Assembly: GCF_003711515.1 (NCBI RefSeq)
Contig: NW_021167085.1
Coordinates: forward strand, 249,649-313,648
Origin: Sodiomyces alkalinus F11
Lineage: Eukaryota; Ascomycota; Sordariomycetes; Glomerellales; Plectosphaerellaceae
Length of the DNA stretch: 64,000 bases
Direction of reading: 5' to 3'
The position numbers and the translations under genes are program-made. Shown here piece after piece: positions 46,517 through 59,113 of the stretch (within the stretch, counting starts at the first letter, position 1; each line of letters opens with the position of its first letter). The notes below the pieces were generated by a model. That model made no database searches. It had not been told where the DNA came from and saw only the letters and a program-made list of their open reading frames with translations.

Positions 46517-48427
46517 AGCTACGTGGGCACGTCGAAGCTATTTATATATTAATTTCCTTTAGTTCCTCTATAGCCTAAATAGTCGCTTATTACTCCTCCT
46601 CTCTAATCCTGACTTATTTATCGAAAAAGCCCTTAAACTGGGCAGAAATAAACCCAGATTAATACTCTCCTAAGCCCGTAAGAGCCTCCTCTACCTTAAT
46701 CGGTTCGTTAGTAAATGGTTTAATAATGCGTTAGTATTTATAAAGCGCGGCTATTCCTGGTTTATAGGAAGAAGGCGTGGTTATTAACGTAATAGCTAAA
46801 GGTGCAGTTAAAGGCGGCGGCGTAGTTATTACCTCTAAACGCTCCTCTTAATCTACGATTTTAAAGGCTAATACTAATCGCTTAGTACTAGTCTTACCCT
46901 AGCCCTGGCCGTGACCGGTTAAGGATATTATAATAGCTCCTTTTAGCCAACCTTTACCTTAGATCACTATTAGGTTTAAGGGCGTAGCTAGGGCTTATTC
47001 TAGTAAAGGACTTACCTCGGGGTCTAAGGGTCTATTCCACTACTAGTGCCGATTAATCGATCGTAACTATAACGGCTCGTTATCTTATAAGTGACTAAAT
47101 AGGATATACTAGCAGGGTAGCCCGTAAGAGGTTAGGATTAAGCAGGGTAGGTAGGCGACCTTTAGGTATAGTAGTTAATCGTCGTTCTTCTTAGGCTTAG
47201 GCAGTAACTTGACCTGTTATTAGATCGCCTTAAGCGCCTATAGAATAACTTTTTCTCGAACCAAGGAGAAGAGGATAATTAAGCTAGTAAAATCCACCTT
47301 ATTCTATCGGCGTGCTCTCTCGGTTAAAATCTCTCTTTTCTAGTGCTCCTAGTAAAGCCGTAGCTTCTAGAAAATAGTTGCTAAATCGCCAGAAAAGCTA
47401 TAGAGGAAGGACTTTAGGCTTACGTGGCCTGACTCCACGATAGATATTATTATATAGCTAAAGTAAGGAATCTAATTCACCTAGTAACGTATAATCTTCT
47501 CTTTAAATAGTATAATCCAGGTTATTAGGGCGTAATTAACGGCGCCTTCTAAGTGCTTACTATCTTATTAGAATACCTCGAGTTATTGATTAAATTCGTC
47601 TTCCGAAAAGCTATTAATCAGGGAATTCTAGTCCGCGAGGAAGGCATAGAATTTCGGATACCGTTTAATACTAGACGCCGTTTTTATCGGCTTAGGGAAA
47701 AAGCGTTTAGTCTTAGCTAGCATATTTATATTAACGTGCTATAGGCATAGGATATAGAGAACTTAACTTAAGGTTAGCAGGCGTTTAAATGCGTTTATTA
47801 AGGCTAGCTCCCGGTCGGTGATAATATAACATAGAGGGGGGGAATCAAAGGTCCTACGAAAAGCCTTAAAAGCCCGTAGAGCCTAGAGGTATTATCCCTC
47901 CTTCTCTCCATTCACGAAAACCATAGCTATTTAGAAAGCCTTCCGTAACGGCGATACGCTATAAATACTCAGAAGAGGTATATTAAACCTATTTATTTTA
48001 TATATATAGTCGAAGAGTAGGGTATCGGGTGACTATTACAGAAGCGGGATAACTGATTTCGGAGTAATAAAAAGGCATTAGACTCGGCTAAGGTTATCGC
48101 GCAGATCCTAATAGAAGAACCTTAAAGGGTTATTAAGTTACTAATAAGTTAGTATACGAAGCAGTATAAGCAGGGGGCGTAACTTATATCGTAGAGCCAC
48201 TAAAGTGGCGTACGACTAGTAAGCTCTTTCCGATAATAAGCAGCGAGGATATTCGTTATATCTCGAGCTATAATACTAATAAGCGGCGTAGGAACCTTAC
48301 CGCTATTACTTTTAGGGTTATAAAGTCGGGTTATAATTTAATAAGGCCGTGAACCGCTATTCTATATAGCAATAATCTCCTCTTCGCGTATAGTAAGTTA
48401 GGCGGTACGAAAGGAAGGGAAAATAAC

Positions 48428-48616
48428 TGATATGCCGGATACGGCGTTATAGGCGTGTGAATAATCAGAATGTGAAGATGTCTCGATTATGATCTAGCTT
48501 AGTGTGAGCTCGTAGAGCTCTGTGGCAGAGGTAACTAATATACCTCTGCCTCCTACTAACTTATCTGTCTATAAGAATACTATATAGCTAATATACCTCT
48601 ATACGTGTGTATAGTA
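48428..48616 (-). repeat. 3' LTR (element orientation)
   Basis: 189 bp, direct repeat of 52940-53128 with only transition differences noticed, preceded by ATAAC. Confidence 0.9.
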
Positions 48617-50339
48617 ATACCCTCCCCCTAAAAATATAATCATCCCGATTACTATCCCTTCTTAGATAAGTCTATACCGACCCCGGCCTAGAAAAGAAAA
48701 GGAAAATATTGGTTATCTCCGAGTAAAAAACCAGAAAATTAAAAGATCTCTCTGCACCTTAGATAAGTAATTTTGTTATTAAGCTTTCCGCTTAATCCTA
48801 TATCCTACTATAAATATAAATCCAATTTCTGCTTTTATCCTGCTTATTCACTTTTTGCCTCGTGCGACTATTTAGTCCTCTGCGTTTAACTAGTTATCGT
48901 TATCCGTATCCTGCTTCTGCGAGAGTGTTTACGATAGAGCTTACGGCTATGTATTCGATTATGTTTACGACTATGGCTTTACCTGCGGTTTCTATTCCGT
49001 TTATATATACGACTAGGTGAAAGGGTTTTTCTTTTACATCTACGACTACTTCGTTAGCGTGGAAATCGGTGTCGTTATAGGTATTATTTTCTTAAGATCG
49101 GTTCGTATTTTATTTATAGTCACGTTTACTATACTCTATCGGCTTTTAACGTCGGCTAATCTATAGTTAAAATCGTCTAGGTCGTTCTTAGTATACACTT
49201 ATAGGTTACTTATATTAGTTTAGGCTTTTACGGTATTCTGCTTATAGTTATCGTAGTAATCCGATAACTCTCTCCGAATGATCTTCTCGACGTTATCTGC
49301 CTTATTCTGCACCTGCTTAATCTCGTTTAGAAAGTCCCCTCTTAGTTTAGTTTTAAATACTATAAGGTCTATAAATATAGCTATCTATTATATTACTATT
49401 CCCTACTATATAACTAGTCCCTGTTATACCGATATTCCCGTCTATATACTCCCCTAACCGCTAGTATTAGTTTTCTTTAGCTTCTTTAGTTTTACCTAAA
49501 TGAATTCCAGGTTATTACTGGGTGAAAGTAATTTCTTACAATACCTATTATACCGATCGTTATCTCGCTACTAGATAATCTCGTAGACGATTTTATCTTT
49601 ATTACTTATAGTCGGCTAATCGCCACCGATCCTGCTATTATCTCGGAGAGCTAGTGCTATGATATAGTAATTAAGGAAACTATACCCTATACCGATTTTA
49701 TCCCTTAGTCTTTGCACGAGGTCTATAGGATTAAATAGTATAGATCTAATAAGCTAATCTACTCTAGCGATTAAGTGCTAATCGATAGGTCTATCTACAC
49801 CCGTAATTATAAAGCGCTAATCTATAAATATTTATTAGATAAGCGTATCCTAGTAGTTAACTACTCCTATTATAGTGGACTTCTTTAATACTCCTAGTAT
49901 AGTTAGCTAAGTCTGAGTCGTCTACTATATTTACTATGAAGTAGATTAGGATATAGTTAGATATTAACCTTATTATACTGCCTATTAGGGAAACGTTTAT
50001 TATAACGGTATAGGTGGTAACTAAGTTAGCTGATTTATCTATAGTGCTATTATCTATAAGGGGTTTTATGGTATCAGTATAATTAGGTTTCTAAAGTCGT
50101 CTCTGTATAGGCCGTATTCGTCGTCTCCGTAAACTCGTATCGTCTTATCGTTTATAGTAAATCCCCCGCCCGGCATCCTCTAATATCTATTATCCGTCAC
50201 CGACTTTAGATCCTAAGTATCGTCGAGAAAACTAGAGTCCTCCTAATAGCGATATTTAGCCGTGGCTACTAGCGCTTACTCGAAATACTATAAGGTATTC
50301 TGATTATCCGGAAGGTAGTCCTTATCGTCGATCTTCTAC

Positions 50340-51060
50340 TATACGACTATCTATTCGTTTATCTATTCTATAAAGCTACGTTTTCCCCCCCTTAGCTATA
50401 TATAGTATACTACCTGCTATACCTCGTATATATTTAGGCTAAGGTAAGCTTTTCTAGCGTGCTGAATCGTTCTAATTACCACGGCTACCTTAGTTATTTT
50501 AGTTTCCCCGACCTTTACCGGAACTGAAACGATTATCTATAGACTAGTTACCCGCGAATCGTTTATTAAAACGGTTAGCAGAGCCGCCTCTACCGCTATA
50601 ATAACCCTAATTAGCGTTATCGGTATCGGCCTCCTTATCCGTTACTATATATGTAAGTAGTCTATTATCTAGTAAAACGCCAGTAATAAGAGTAATAGAC
50701 GGACCTCCGAGTATATCTGCACGGATTATACCGTATCGAACTTAATACTATAGAGATTACTAGCGATTAGTAATCTAGTCCTCGATAGCACGTATAAAAT
50801 CGTTAAAATATTTATCGATATCCAGGCGAGGGCAGATCTCACGAAGCGAGGGATCGATACGGTTCTAGATTTCCTGCTATAATTCAACGTTCGTACGAAC
50901 TATAGTAGCTAAAGCCCTATAGTAGCGAGCTACTCGGTTAGCCTATTCTGCAAATGATTTTCCGTTTAGAATATCGCGTGCTATAAAACGTATATCGCTT
51001 ATCTTATTAGCTATAATCTCCGGTTTAATCCGCTAACGTCTACGGAGTAGAGTATATATA
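50340..51060 (-). pseudogene. gag-like frame of the LTR element, stop-riddled
   Basis: One minus-strand frame reads through a series of TAG/TAA codons at likely Gln/Trp sites. It has ARDILNGKSFAE, then NRIDPSLREICPRLDIDKYF and FNDFIRAIED, then an Arg/Gly/Asn-rich stretch (YYSGRGGSANRFNKRFAGN). This is the build of retrotransposon Gag proteins: a helical capsid-like part followed by a basic tail. A Cys-His zinc knuckle is not clearly preserved. The frame probably extends in both directions, but boundaries cannot be set by eye. Inactive. Confidence 0.5.
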
Positions 51061-52939
51061 TTATTAAGGCTACAATAAACCTTATTACGCTATACGGCTA
51101 TAATACTACTAACCTACTAAGTATTAGCTTTACTTAGGAAGAGTATATCGAGATTAATATAAGCCTCCTCCCTTAGCTCGGGAGTATAAATAAATAGCTT
51201 TACCTTCTTAATAAATAGATCGATATTATACTAGATTACCTTATCTCTAAAGACTATCTATATCGCTGATAGATCTAAGAGGTTTACCGGTGGACTAAAT
51301 TACCCGATTAAGCTTAGCTTACGGCGAAAAGAGAATCGGCCGTCTCCTTCTATACTATTATAGCTAGCTTTACTATTCTCTACGACCTAGATTAAGGTGC
51401 TAAAGAGTATCTAGACTTAGTTATTCGTTAGTATTACCGAAGGGGCGGGGACCTATAGCGCCGGCGGCTACTATAGGAACTAGGTCTACGGAATTTACTG
51501 CTACTAAAAATAGGGAGTTTACTAGCGCTGCCTATATTACTACGGGATATATCGCTGCTTAGCTTATCGTCGCTATTACTCCATATACCGTTACTATTCC
51601 TCTACTAACTACTACTAGCGTACTACGTGCTATTACTCCTACGTTACTTACTACTAGGTCTACTACTACTAACCCGATATCGGCTACGTAGCCTGAGTTA
51701 CGTCTATATTTATATCTATAGAATTCTGCAAGATCGCGGCTAACTCGGAATTAATATTAATAAACGGTTCCTAAGACCGATAAGGAGAGGGTAAGAATTA
51801 CGGTGAATTAGAGTCCTATAGTTATTTAACGCGAGGATATAATCTAAAGGGGATTTATGAATAAGGAATATTAACGGCATTTATTAGAGATATACGAGTA
51901 AAGCTAAAAGGCTTATAAGGGTAGGGTTCGAAGCGATAAGAAGTGTTCTAACGCCTATATTTCCACTAAGAAAGCTATAATGCTTTACCTGTCTATCGAG
52001 AAGACTATAACACTTATAGAGGGGGAATCTACCATCCTCCGATTTCCTATTAGGGAAAAGACTAAGGCACTTCGCTTATCTACCGGGAAATAACTTTACT
52101 GGATAGTCTGCTCCTAGTGATATTAAGAAACTTTAGAACTATAGTTAACGTTCCTTATACTTACTACTAATCTATTAACTACGCTACGAGGAAGGTTAGG
52201 CCGGAATCTAGCGATTAACCCCTAGCGCGGTATTTAGTAGATCTCGTAGTCGCCTACGATTACTAATACTCGGCTTTAGCTCTCTGCTATAGGAGAGATC
52301 CTTCCTATTCGATAACTAATAAACTGCCGTCGGGTAGGTCTTACTTCTACGCTTAGTTAGGGTATACCTGGATAAATTTATGAATATAGAATAGCTCCTT
52401 CTCTTTAGAAGATAACGGGTCTATCTGCCATAGATTATAGGCAGGAGAGGGTAGGATAAAAACGCTATAGAACTATAAACGAGGTAAAAGGATCTATGGC
52501 TAAGAATAAGGTTCGCTATAGGGGTGTGACTATCGTGTTATTAACTATTAATAACTGGATAACGTTAATAAAAAGAGGGGTAAACACGATATAAATAAAC
52601 GCCTCGTGCTCGTAAGTGTGTAAAGGCGGATTACGTGAGAAATAGAAACGTTTAGGGCGTTTAAAGGTGTGAAATCGTTTAATCTGTGAATTAAATAACT
52701 GTAATAGTGTAGACGTTAAAGTGGTTAAAAATACGAGAAAACAGTTACACGTCTACAGCTTAGCGCTACTAATCTGTAGAACCACAGGGATATAGAATAT
52801 ATAATAAGAATCTGCGAGGACGATAACAGATTAGGTAACTTAGTCGATAGTGTTAAAACGTGCAGAAAATACAGATACGCAAAATCAAAACAAAAAGGGT
52901 ATAGTATAGTGAATAGTCGTAATAAATAGTTACTACCAT

Positions 52940-53128
52940 TAATATACCGGATACGGCGTTATAGGCGTGTGAACAATCAGAATATAAAGATATCTCGATT
53001 ATAATCTAGCTTAGTGTGAGCTCGCAGAGCTCCGTGGCAGAGGTAACTAATGTACCTCTGCCTCCTACTGACTCATCTGTCTATAGGAATACTATATAGC
53101 TAATGTACCTCTATACATGTGCATAGTA
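52940..53128 (-). repeat. 5' LTR (element orientation)
   Basis: 189 bp, followed on the plus strand by ATAAC. Next to its inner edge the minus strand reads ATGGTAGTAACT, a possible decayed primer-binding site for initiator-Met tRNA. Confidence 0.9.
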
Positions 53129-53502
53129 ATAACTATCTATATATATTTATAGTTATAGGTATTAGTATAATCCCCTCTAATAACTTACCGATTATCTCGA
53201 AGCTTTACGCTTATACGGAAGGGGTAATTAGTTATCTATAAGGCTATTCGGCGCCTCTTAGTTTCGTGAGTCTCTAAAGGAGTCGTTAACGAGGCGACTC
53301 GACCTTTCGCATATCGATACGTTACCGACACGGGATTACAGGCGTTTAGATAGCTCTTATAGATAATAAGGCTATAACCGTTAGCGAAGGCGTAAGATCG
53401 TAAAGCGTTATCGGCTTATTCGAGGGTATTATAGCTTGTAATAGGCGGCCCTAGACTACAGGGTCGATTAACCTATTAATCTATAATTATTTATAAAGAT
53501 TA

Positions 53503-53600
53503 GTAGGTTAGTAGGTTAGGTAGGTTAGTAGGTTAGGTAGGTTAGTAGGTTAGGTAGGTTAGTAGGTTAGGTAGGTTAGTAGGTTAGGTAGGTAAGGTAG
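53503..53600. repeat. 17-bp tandem repeat next to the right inverted repeat
   Basis: About five to six copies of GTAGGTTAGTAGGTTAG lie just inside the right terminal inverted repeat. No matching array was noticed at the left end. Confidence 0.85.
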
Positions 53601-53609
53601 GTAGATAGA

Positions 53610-53778
53610 TACGGTGACGTAATTACTTAATTAACGAATATCACTATATCTTTAGATTTATACCGACTCGGGATTTATATATGTTTACAGTAGGATTTTC
53701 GAGTAAGGGAGTATAGTGGATCATAGCCCACTTTTCTGGGTGCTGGGTATCCAAACATGGGTGTCATTTAGACTTACC
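53610..53778 (-). repeat. Right terminal inverted repeat of the MULE
   Basis: Reverse complement of the left repeat. Its outer end reads GACTTAC on the plus strand next to a run of eight T. Confidence 0.9.
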
Positions 53779-55018
53779 CTTTTTTTTCCTACCCTTCCTC
53801 TGTCAACTAACCTGCAAGACTTGCTCATATATCCTGTAGACTATAGTCCGAGAACAAGTTGAGCACAATCATGACAAGACATGTCTACGGTGGTTTGAGT
53901 TGAGGTTATTTCACTTAATCGCCGTGATGTTGTTATCCTCGCTGGACCCTCTCAAGCTGGACGAGTACCTGTATAGACTGTTTACCAAAAGCCCACATAT
54001 CCATTGAGAACCACGGGATGATGGATGATGCGTGGATCGACGCGACGACTGGATAGCGCGGACCTTAGCTGTGCCCGTGTTTACTCCGCATGGGCATATT
54101 CTTAATCCCCCCTCTGCCTTCGAGATGCCTTTTGTATCGCGTCGCCAATACCGAGTACGAACAAAGGACAGAAACACCAGGTACAACGTACTTAATAAAA
54201 GCTGGGCATACCTTACGCATAAGGTACCTTAGGTACTGTTTAGGCCTCTACCTTAGTGGCGCTGATACCTTAGTGTGGCACCTTAACCATTTAGCCTGTG
54301 GATGTATCGCGGGGAAGTACTGTTCAGGTTGCCCTTCCCAAGAATGTACCGTTGCTGCACGTTTCTGCTCCAGAGATACCTTGAATTACCCTTCCCACCT
54401 TCCCACAGATCACACCGGGAAACGGCGGTACCTGGGGAAGGTTAGAGGTGGCAGTTGGATGACGATGACAGGGCAAATAAACGTAATTAAGCGGGGCAGG
54501 CAGAATGAAAACAAAAACAAAAAAAGCAAGCATAGGTATCAAATAAAAATCATCGTCACCGCCTTGGCTACCTAGGGACAAGGTACGAAGTAACATCTGT
54601 ACTGTACTGTACTAGGTACCTTACCTTACTTCGCACATCACTGCGACCACTCGTCTCCCTTTCAACATCGACATCCCTCCCTCTTTCTCCCTGTCTTTTT
54701 CCTTGTCTCGGCCACTGGCCTAGGATTGGACGTCGGACCTCAAACAAAGGGATTCATTCGATTCTGTCATTCTAGCCTTCCCTTTTCCGTGCCAGTTGAT
54801 ATCACGTACTCCGTACATTCCACGCCGTCCTCCACGAGTACGAGTGTCCACGAGTCCAGTGGTCTTCACGAAATTCCTTACGCTCCCGCTCACCGCTGTT
54901 GAGCCAACAAAGCCGAAGCCGAAGCCGAAGCAAAACCAGTCACATTCTTCCCCCTCGATCCTCCCGAATCTTCAATTCCTTCAATTCACACACCGGCCTG
55001 CGTCTCGAGGCCGCGAAC
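53779..55018. other. Upstream region of the GCK-III kinase
   Basis: 1.2 kb with no supported gene. A leader-like C/T-rich stretch from about 54650 precedes the ATG, and short AAGCCG hexamer repeats occur at 54908-54932. Confidence 0.4.
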
Positions 55019-57445
55019 ATGGGTGACAGGGATAGGAATCATGACGAGGGAAACGAGGCCCTGGACCCCCAAGTCCTCTACACGAAGGAGTATTGCATCG
55101 GTAGGGCCTAGGACCATGGGAGGAGGATGTGCTGCTTCATGACGTGCGTCCATCTGATTGGCTGACGGGAACATCACAGGCGGCGGAAGCTTTGGCAAGG
55201 TCTACAAAGGGTGTGTGTCTGTCTCGTCCCCCGGTTGTCCTGCCCCCCCTCCCCACAATCCTCCCACGGCCTTGCTAATCTGGCCCCGTTCTCGACGTTC
55301 TCGACTACAGCGTAGATAAACGTACCGGTCAGGCTGTCGCCATCAAGATTATCGATATTGAAAGCGCTGAAGACGAGGTCGAGGACATTATCCAGGAAAT
55401 CGCCATTCTTTCCGAGCTCCAATCCCCCTACGTTACGAAATACTATGGCTCGTACGCCAAGGGCGCCGAGCTGTGGATTGTTATGGAGTTTTGTTCTGGC
55501 GGGAGCTGTGCCGATCTCATGAAGCCGGGCAAGATAGGGGAGGATTATATCGCTATCATCCTGCGGGAGCTTCTTCTTGGCCTCGAATATCTTCATTCGG
55601 ACAAGAAGCTGCACCGGGATGTCAAGGGTGAGTGGCCAGATGCACCAAGCCGAAAAGAGACCAGAGATGGAGGGAATCGGTAGTGGAATGGAATGCCTGA
55701 CATGTGCTGCTGCAGCCGCCAATGTCCTCCTCAGCTCGACCGGCCTCGTCAAGCTGGCCGATTTCGGTGTCTCGGGCCAGCTCTCCGCCACCATGACCAA
55801 GAAGAACACCTTTGTCGGCACCCCTTTCTGGATGGCCCCCGAGGTCATCAAGCAGTCCGGCTACGACCACAAGGCCGACATCTGGTCCCTCGGCATCACC
55901 GCCCTCGAACTCGCCAACGGCGAACCGCCCTACGCCGACATCCACCCCATGAAGGTCCTCTTCCTCATCCCCAAGAACCCGCCGCCCCGCCTCGACGGCA
56001 ACTACACCAAGGCCTTCAAGGAATTCGTCGAGCTCTGCCTGCAGCGCGATCCCAAGGAACGCCCGTCGGCGAAAGACCTGCTCAAGCACCCTTTCATCCG
56101 CCGTGGCAAGAAGACGAGCTACCTGACCGAGCTCATCGAACGCCACAACCGCTGGGCTGCCAACCACAAGGGCGACGAAGAAGAGAACAACAACCCGCCG
56201 GGCCCCGTCGAGGAGGACTACCACCACGCGCGGGAGCCCGTCGACGAGGACATGTGGGATTTCGGCACCGTGCGCTTGGTCGGCGAGCGCGGCGGCGTCG
56301 TCGTGCACCGCCCCGGATTATTGCATCCCATGGACGACGCCGCCACCAACGCGCGGTCGAGGCCACTCGAGCCCGACGCTGCCGACTGGGGTGGCCGGGA
56401 CGGCAGCCCGACCAAGACGCCGCGTGAAGGAGATTTTGCGCAGCTGGCCGCCGCGGTAGCCGCCGCCGACACTCTGAAGGTGAACACTGGCACCTCGAGG
56501 CAGACGTCCCCTCAGCGGAAACAGGTGGTGGTGCCTACCATGGTTGCGCCGCCGCCGCAGTCTCCGACCAGGGTGCCGTTGCCTGCGTCGCCCGAGAAGC
56601 CGCAGCCGCCGCATCCACGGGGTCTGGAGACGCCGAGGCCCGCTACCAAAGCCATGCCTCCTGTTCCCGTCACCCGGTCTCCGGATTACGATCGAGAGCT
56701 GCAGGCCCAATTACAACGGGATATCGGTCTGCTTCAGCTTAGCCAGGCCATCCAGGAGGCGGATGACCTTGACAGCAGCCAGGCCACGCCGAGACCCCCG
56801 CCGCATCAACACCCGCTGGCCCCATACTCGCAGCAACCCTCGTCTCGACCCGGCTCCAAAATGGGGCCCATCACCCTACCGGAAATCCCCCCTTACAGGG
56901 GCGGCGGCGGCGCAACATCCCAGCCGCCTCCGCAGATGCAACCCCTGAACAGACTAGCCGACGAGTCGTCATCATCCATGACGCCCTCGTCTCTGTCCAC
57001 CTCTACATCCGCCGCCGCCGCCCCATGCAAACCGCCCGCGTTCACCTCCAAAGCCCAACCGCCCGAAATCACCAACCCGACGTCCTTCCCGTCCCCGGCG
57101 CCCGCGAACGCCAACGGCGAGCTGGACGCCCTCAACGACGTCATCTTCCCGGCGCTCGAAGAGGCGCTCAAGCGCCGCCAGATCCGGCTGCAGCAGGTGT
57201 ACCGGCCGCCGTTTGCGGCGGCGCCGGCGCAGGTCACGCCGCGGCAGCAGCGGGCCGAGGCGGCGCACGAGAAGCTGCGCAAGCTGGTGTACAAGCTCGC
57301 GCACGTGTGCAAGGAGATTGACCACTACGACAAGGCGGAACCGGTGGGGATGGGGCGCGACGTGGGGACCTTTTTGGAGGGGTTATTGGAGGAGATTTTG
57401 GTGAGGGTTGAGCCGTTGGATGAGGAGGAGATGGGGGTGAACTAA
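55019..57445 (+). CDS. GCK-III Ste20-like protein kinase (SID-1/MST-1 type), four exons
   Basis: Exons 55019-55100, 55180-55210, 55311-55627 and 55716-57445 join in frame to 719 residues. Exon 2 is only 31 bp and carries the glycine loop (GGGSFGKVYK), confirming the junctions. The kinase domain covers about residues 20-275: VAIK lysine, HRDVKAANVLL catalytic loop (split by intron 3), DFGVSGQLS, and TFVGTPFWMAPEVIKQSGYD with APE. The activation segment is typical of germinal-centre kinase III. A long Pro/Gln/Ser-rich middle leads to a conserved-looking helical C-terminus (LNDVIFPALEEALKRRQIRL, KLVYKLAHVCKEIDHYDKAE). Fungal members (SepL/Sid1, MST-1) act in the septation initiation network or the related MOR pathway. 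Which paralogue this is cannot be settled here. Confidence 0.88.
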
Positions 57446-59113
57446 CCTTTTTTTTCTTTTCCTTTTTTTTTTTTTTTTTGGTCACGGGTTTATTTTTTTA
57501 TATTTTTTGTTTTGTTTGCTTGGTTGAAGGGGAGGGGCGAAGCATTATGATTCATGATGGGATGATTTGGAGAGGGCTGGATGTGACATGGTAATGCAGG
57601 AGGGGTTGGACGGAAGACTGACTGGGCGTACATACACACAAGGACTGTTCTACGTTAAGCTATGAATGGAGCTGGACTCAGGGGAAGGGAGAGATGGGAC
57701 CTATGGAGGAGGTTAGAGCGGAGGTGCTACAGATGTAGGGACATGGTCGTTTTGCATTATACCCATCCTTTACAGTACGGTTGGCGGATTCATAGGCTAC
57801 CTTTTTCTTCTTCTTCTTTTTTTTTTTTCGTTCTTATTTTCTTTCAGTCCTGAACCTTAGTCGTCGCCCATCGTCTAATCTCTACAGATCATACACAGCA
57901 AATACCTGCCTGCCCTCATCCACGAATACCACGCACTCCGCACTCCGCACTGCGAAGGGCGGCTTTGGCAAAGGCCGAGGCGATGAGGACGTGGTGGCCC
58001 AAGGCGACCATGGCGGATAGGTGAGACTATAAGGGGGGATGGTGTCCTCTTCTTCCGTCCTAGGGACTACTCCACGGTTGTGTATGCATTGGGGGCAGAG
58101 TCGACTATCCGTATGGGCTTATATCTCGGCCTAAATTGGGAGAATGACATTGCATCCCCCCCCGGGCCCCCAAGTTGCTACCCCGCCCTCCTCTCATCAT
58201 CACATGGTTGGTTCTAACATTGATCGGCAGATGACGGTGGATCATACCATGCCCGTCCAGGTGTTGGTCAGCTTATTGCGAGTCTTCCCCGGAAAGATCA
58301 ACATGGACAAAGCAAGTTATCTACCTCGTATGTACCTACGTCGTACTCGACTGACGATGTATCTCGGTAGTTACCCCGCAGTCCCGCACGTCCTTGACTC
58401 CTCCCCCGCATTCCACCTGTCAAGGCGGGCGTGGCGCCCATGCCAACGCCACAATATCCCACTTATTATACCCGTCATAGGTCCCGGGTTTGTCCCCAAT
58501 TTTGTTCTGCCGCGAGCCAAACAGTAAACTTCCAACTTCCTCTCTCATGCAACTCCTGCCGCTCCCCTCTCATGTCGACATGCATCATCATGCCCAGTTC
58601 CCGGCATATCATGCAAGAAACTAAGCGGCACACCTCGGAAACGTTCCCGAAGCTCAGAAGACTAAATCTGTCTTGAAATTATCCCATTGGCCTGCCATGC
58701 CCGATATGCTGCCCGCCCACCTCGCTGTACAGTGTGTTTAACCGTTTAACGTCGTCCATCACATCTCTACTGCGGGATGCACAGATTGCGTGAAGCTGGG
58801 GAGGGGAGAATGATACCCCGAGTGGCATCGTTGTCGCTATGATATCTGCCGACTGACCTTTTCCTCCGCCCGGGCGGGGGGACGAGAGCGTTGGGATTCT
58901 GGCAGGAGAGATCCGAGAGAAGATCGCACGCCTCCTCTACAAGGATATATGAAGACTACATATATTTCCTGTTCAGCCCCATTCTCGACGGCTGGATATT
59001 TTGTGGATCTTGTCCGTCGAGGGAAACCAAGGCACCCACGGGCCACACACTACATATCCGGTGTTGTGTTTCTCGTCCACTGTTTGTGCTTGCTCTCCGT
59101 CTCTCAGCCAAAG
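57446..59113. other. Spacer between kinase and glycoside-hydrolase-like gene
   Basis: 1.7 kb starting with T-rich 3' sequence (57450-57510). No supported gene; short frames near 58144-58527 have no family resemblance. Confidence 0.4.

Larger units (their letters stand above)
48428..53128 (-). mobile_element. LTR retroelement (4.7 kb) nested in the MULE transposase
   Basis: Two 189-bp direct repeats (48428-48616 and 52940-53128) bound the element, and ATAAC flanks it on both sides (48423-48427 and 53129-53133) as a 5-bp target duplication. LTR ends are TG...TA, consistent with a TG...CA terminus after C-to-T decay. Read on the minus strand, a purine tract (AGGGGGAGGG) lies next to the 48616 LTR edge and a TGGTAGT sequence next to the 52940 edge. 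These are the positions expected for the polypurine tract and a tRNA primer-binding site, so the element runs leftward. I find a gag-like frame but no reverse-transcriptase YxDD block, so it may be non-autonomous. Confidence 0.85.
46509..53470 (-). pseudogene. MULE transposase, stop-riddled and split by an LTR element
   Basis: The N-terminal part (about 53470-53134, minus) contains HETKRRR and a degenerate CPFRISVKLRD segment followed by a VIRGDYTN strand, like the zinc-binding N-terminus of fungal MULE transposases. Past the insertion (from 48427 down) the frame continues to the catalytic core near 48050-47250. There it reads DYIYKINRFNIPLLSIYSVS, then FVNGEKEG, a TDREL-like segment (mutated), INMLAKTKRFFP-like residues, and a VESGHVSLKSFL-like segment. 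Stops are TAG or TAA at places where the family has Gln or Trp. The frame ends at about 46509 at the inner edge of the left inverted repeat. Joined length would be about 750 codons, normal for the family. Not functional. Confidence 0.75.
46340..53778 (-). mobile_element. Mutator-like (MULE) DNA transposon carrying a nested LTR element
   Basis: The ends are inverted repeats of about 170 bp (46340-46516 and 53610-53778) beginning GGTAAGTCTAAAT. The inside is AT-rich with no intact frame. The minus strand reads as a fungal MULE transposase once TAG and TAA codons are taken as former Trp/Gln. Removing the nested LTR element (48428-53128 plus one 5-bp duplication) leaves an original element of about 2.73 kb, a reasonable size for a MULE. 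Both ends abut T-tracts (46332-46338 and 53780-53787), so a 7-8 bp target duplication made only of T is possible but cannot be proven. The whole block lies between the UBX and kinase genes and interrupts neither. Confidence 0.85.

Noticed and set aside
53503..53600. Telomere-like TTAGG repeats
   Set aside because: The unit is 17 bp and not the fungal TTAGGG. It lies inside a transposon, and core genes continue on both sides.
46332..53787. Proven target-site duplication of the MULE
   Set aside because: Both flanks are runs of T, so a duplication cannot be told from a pre-existing tract.
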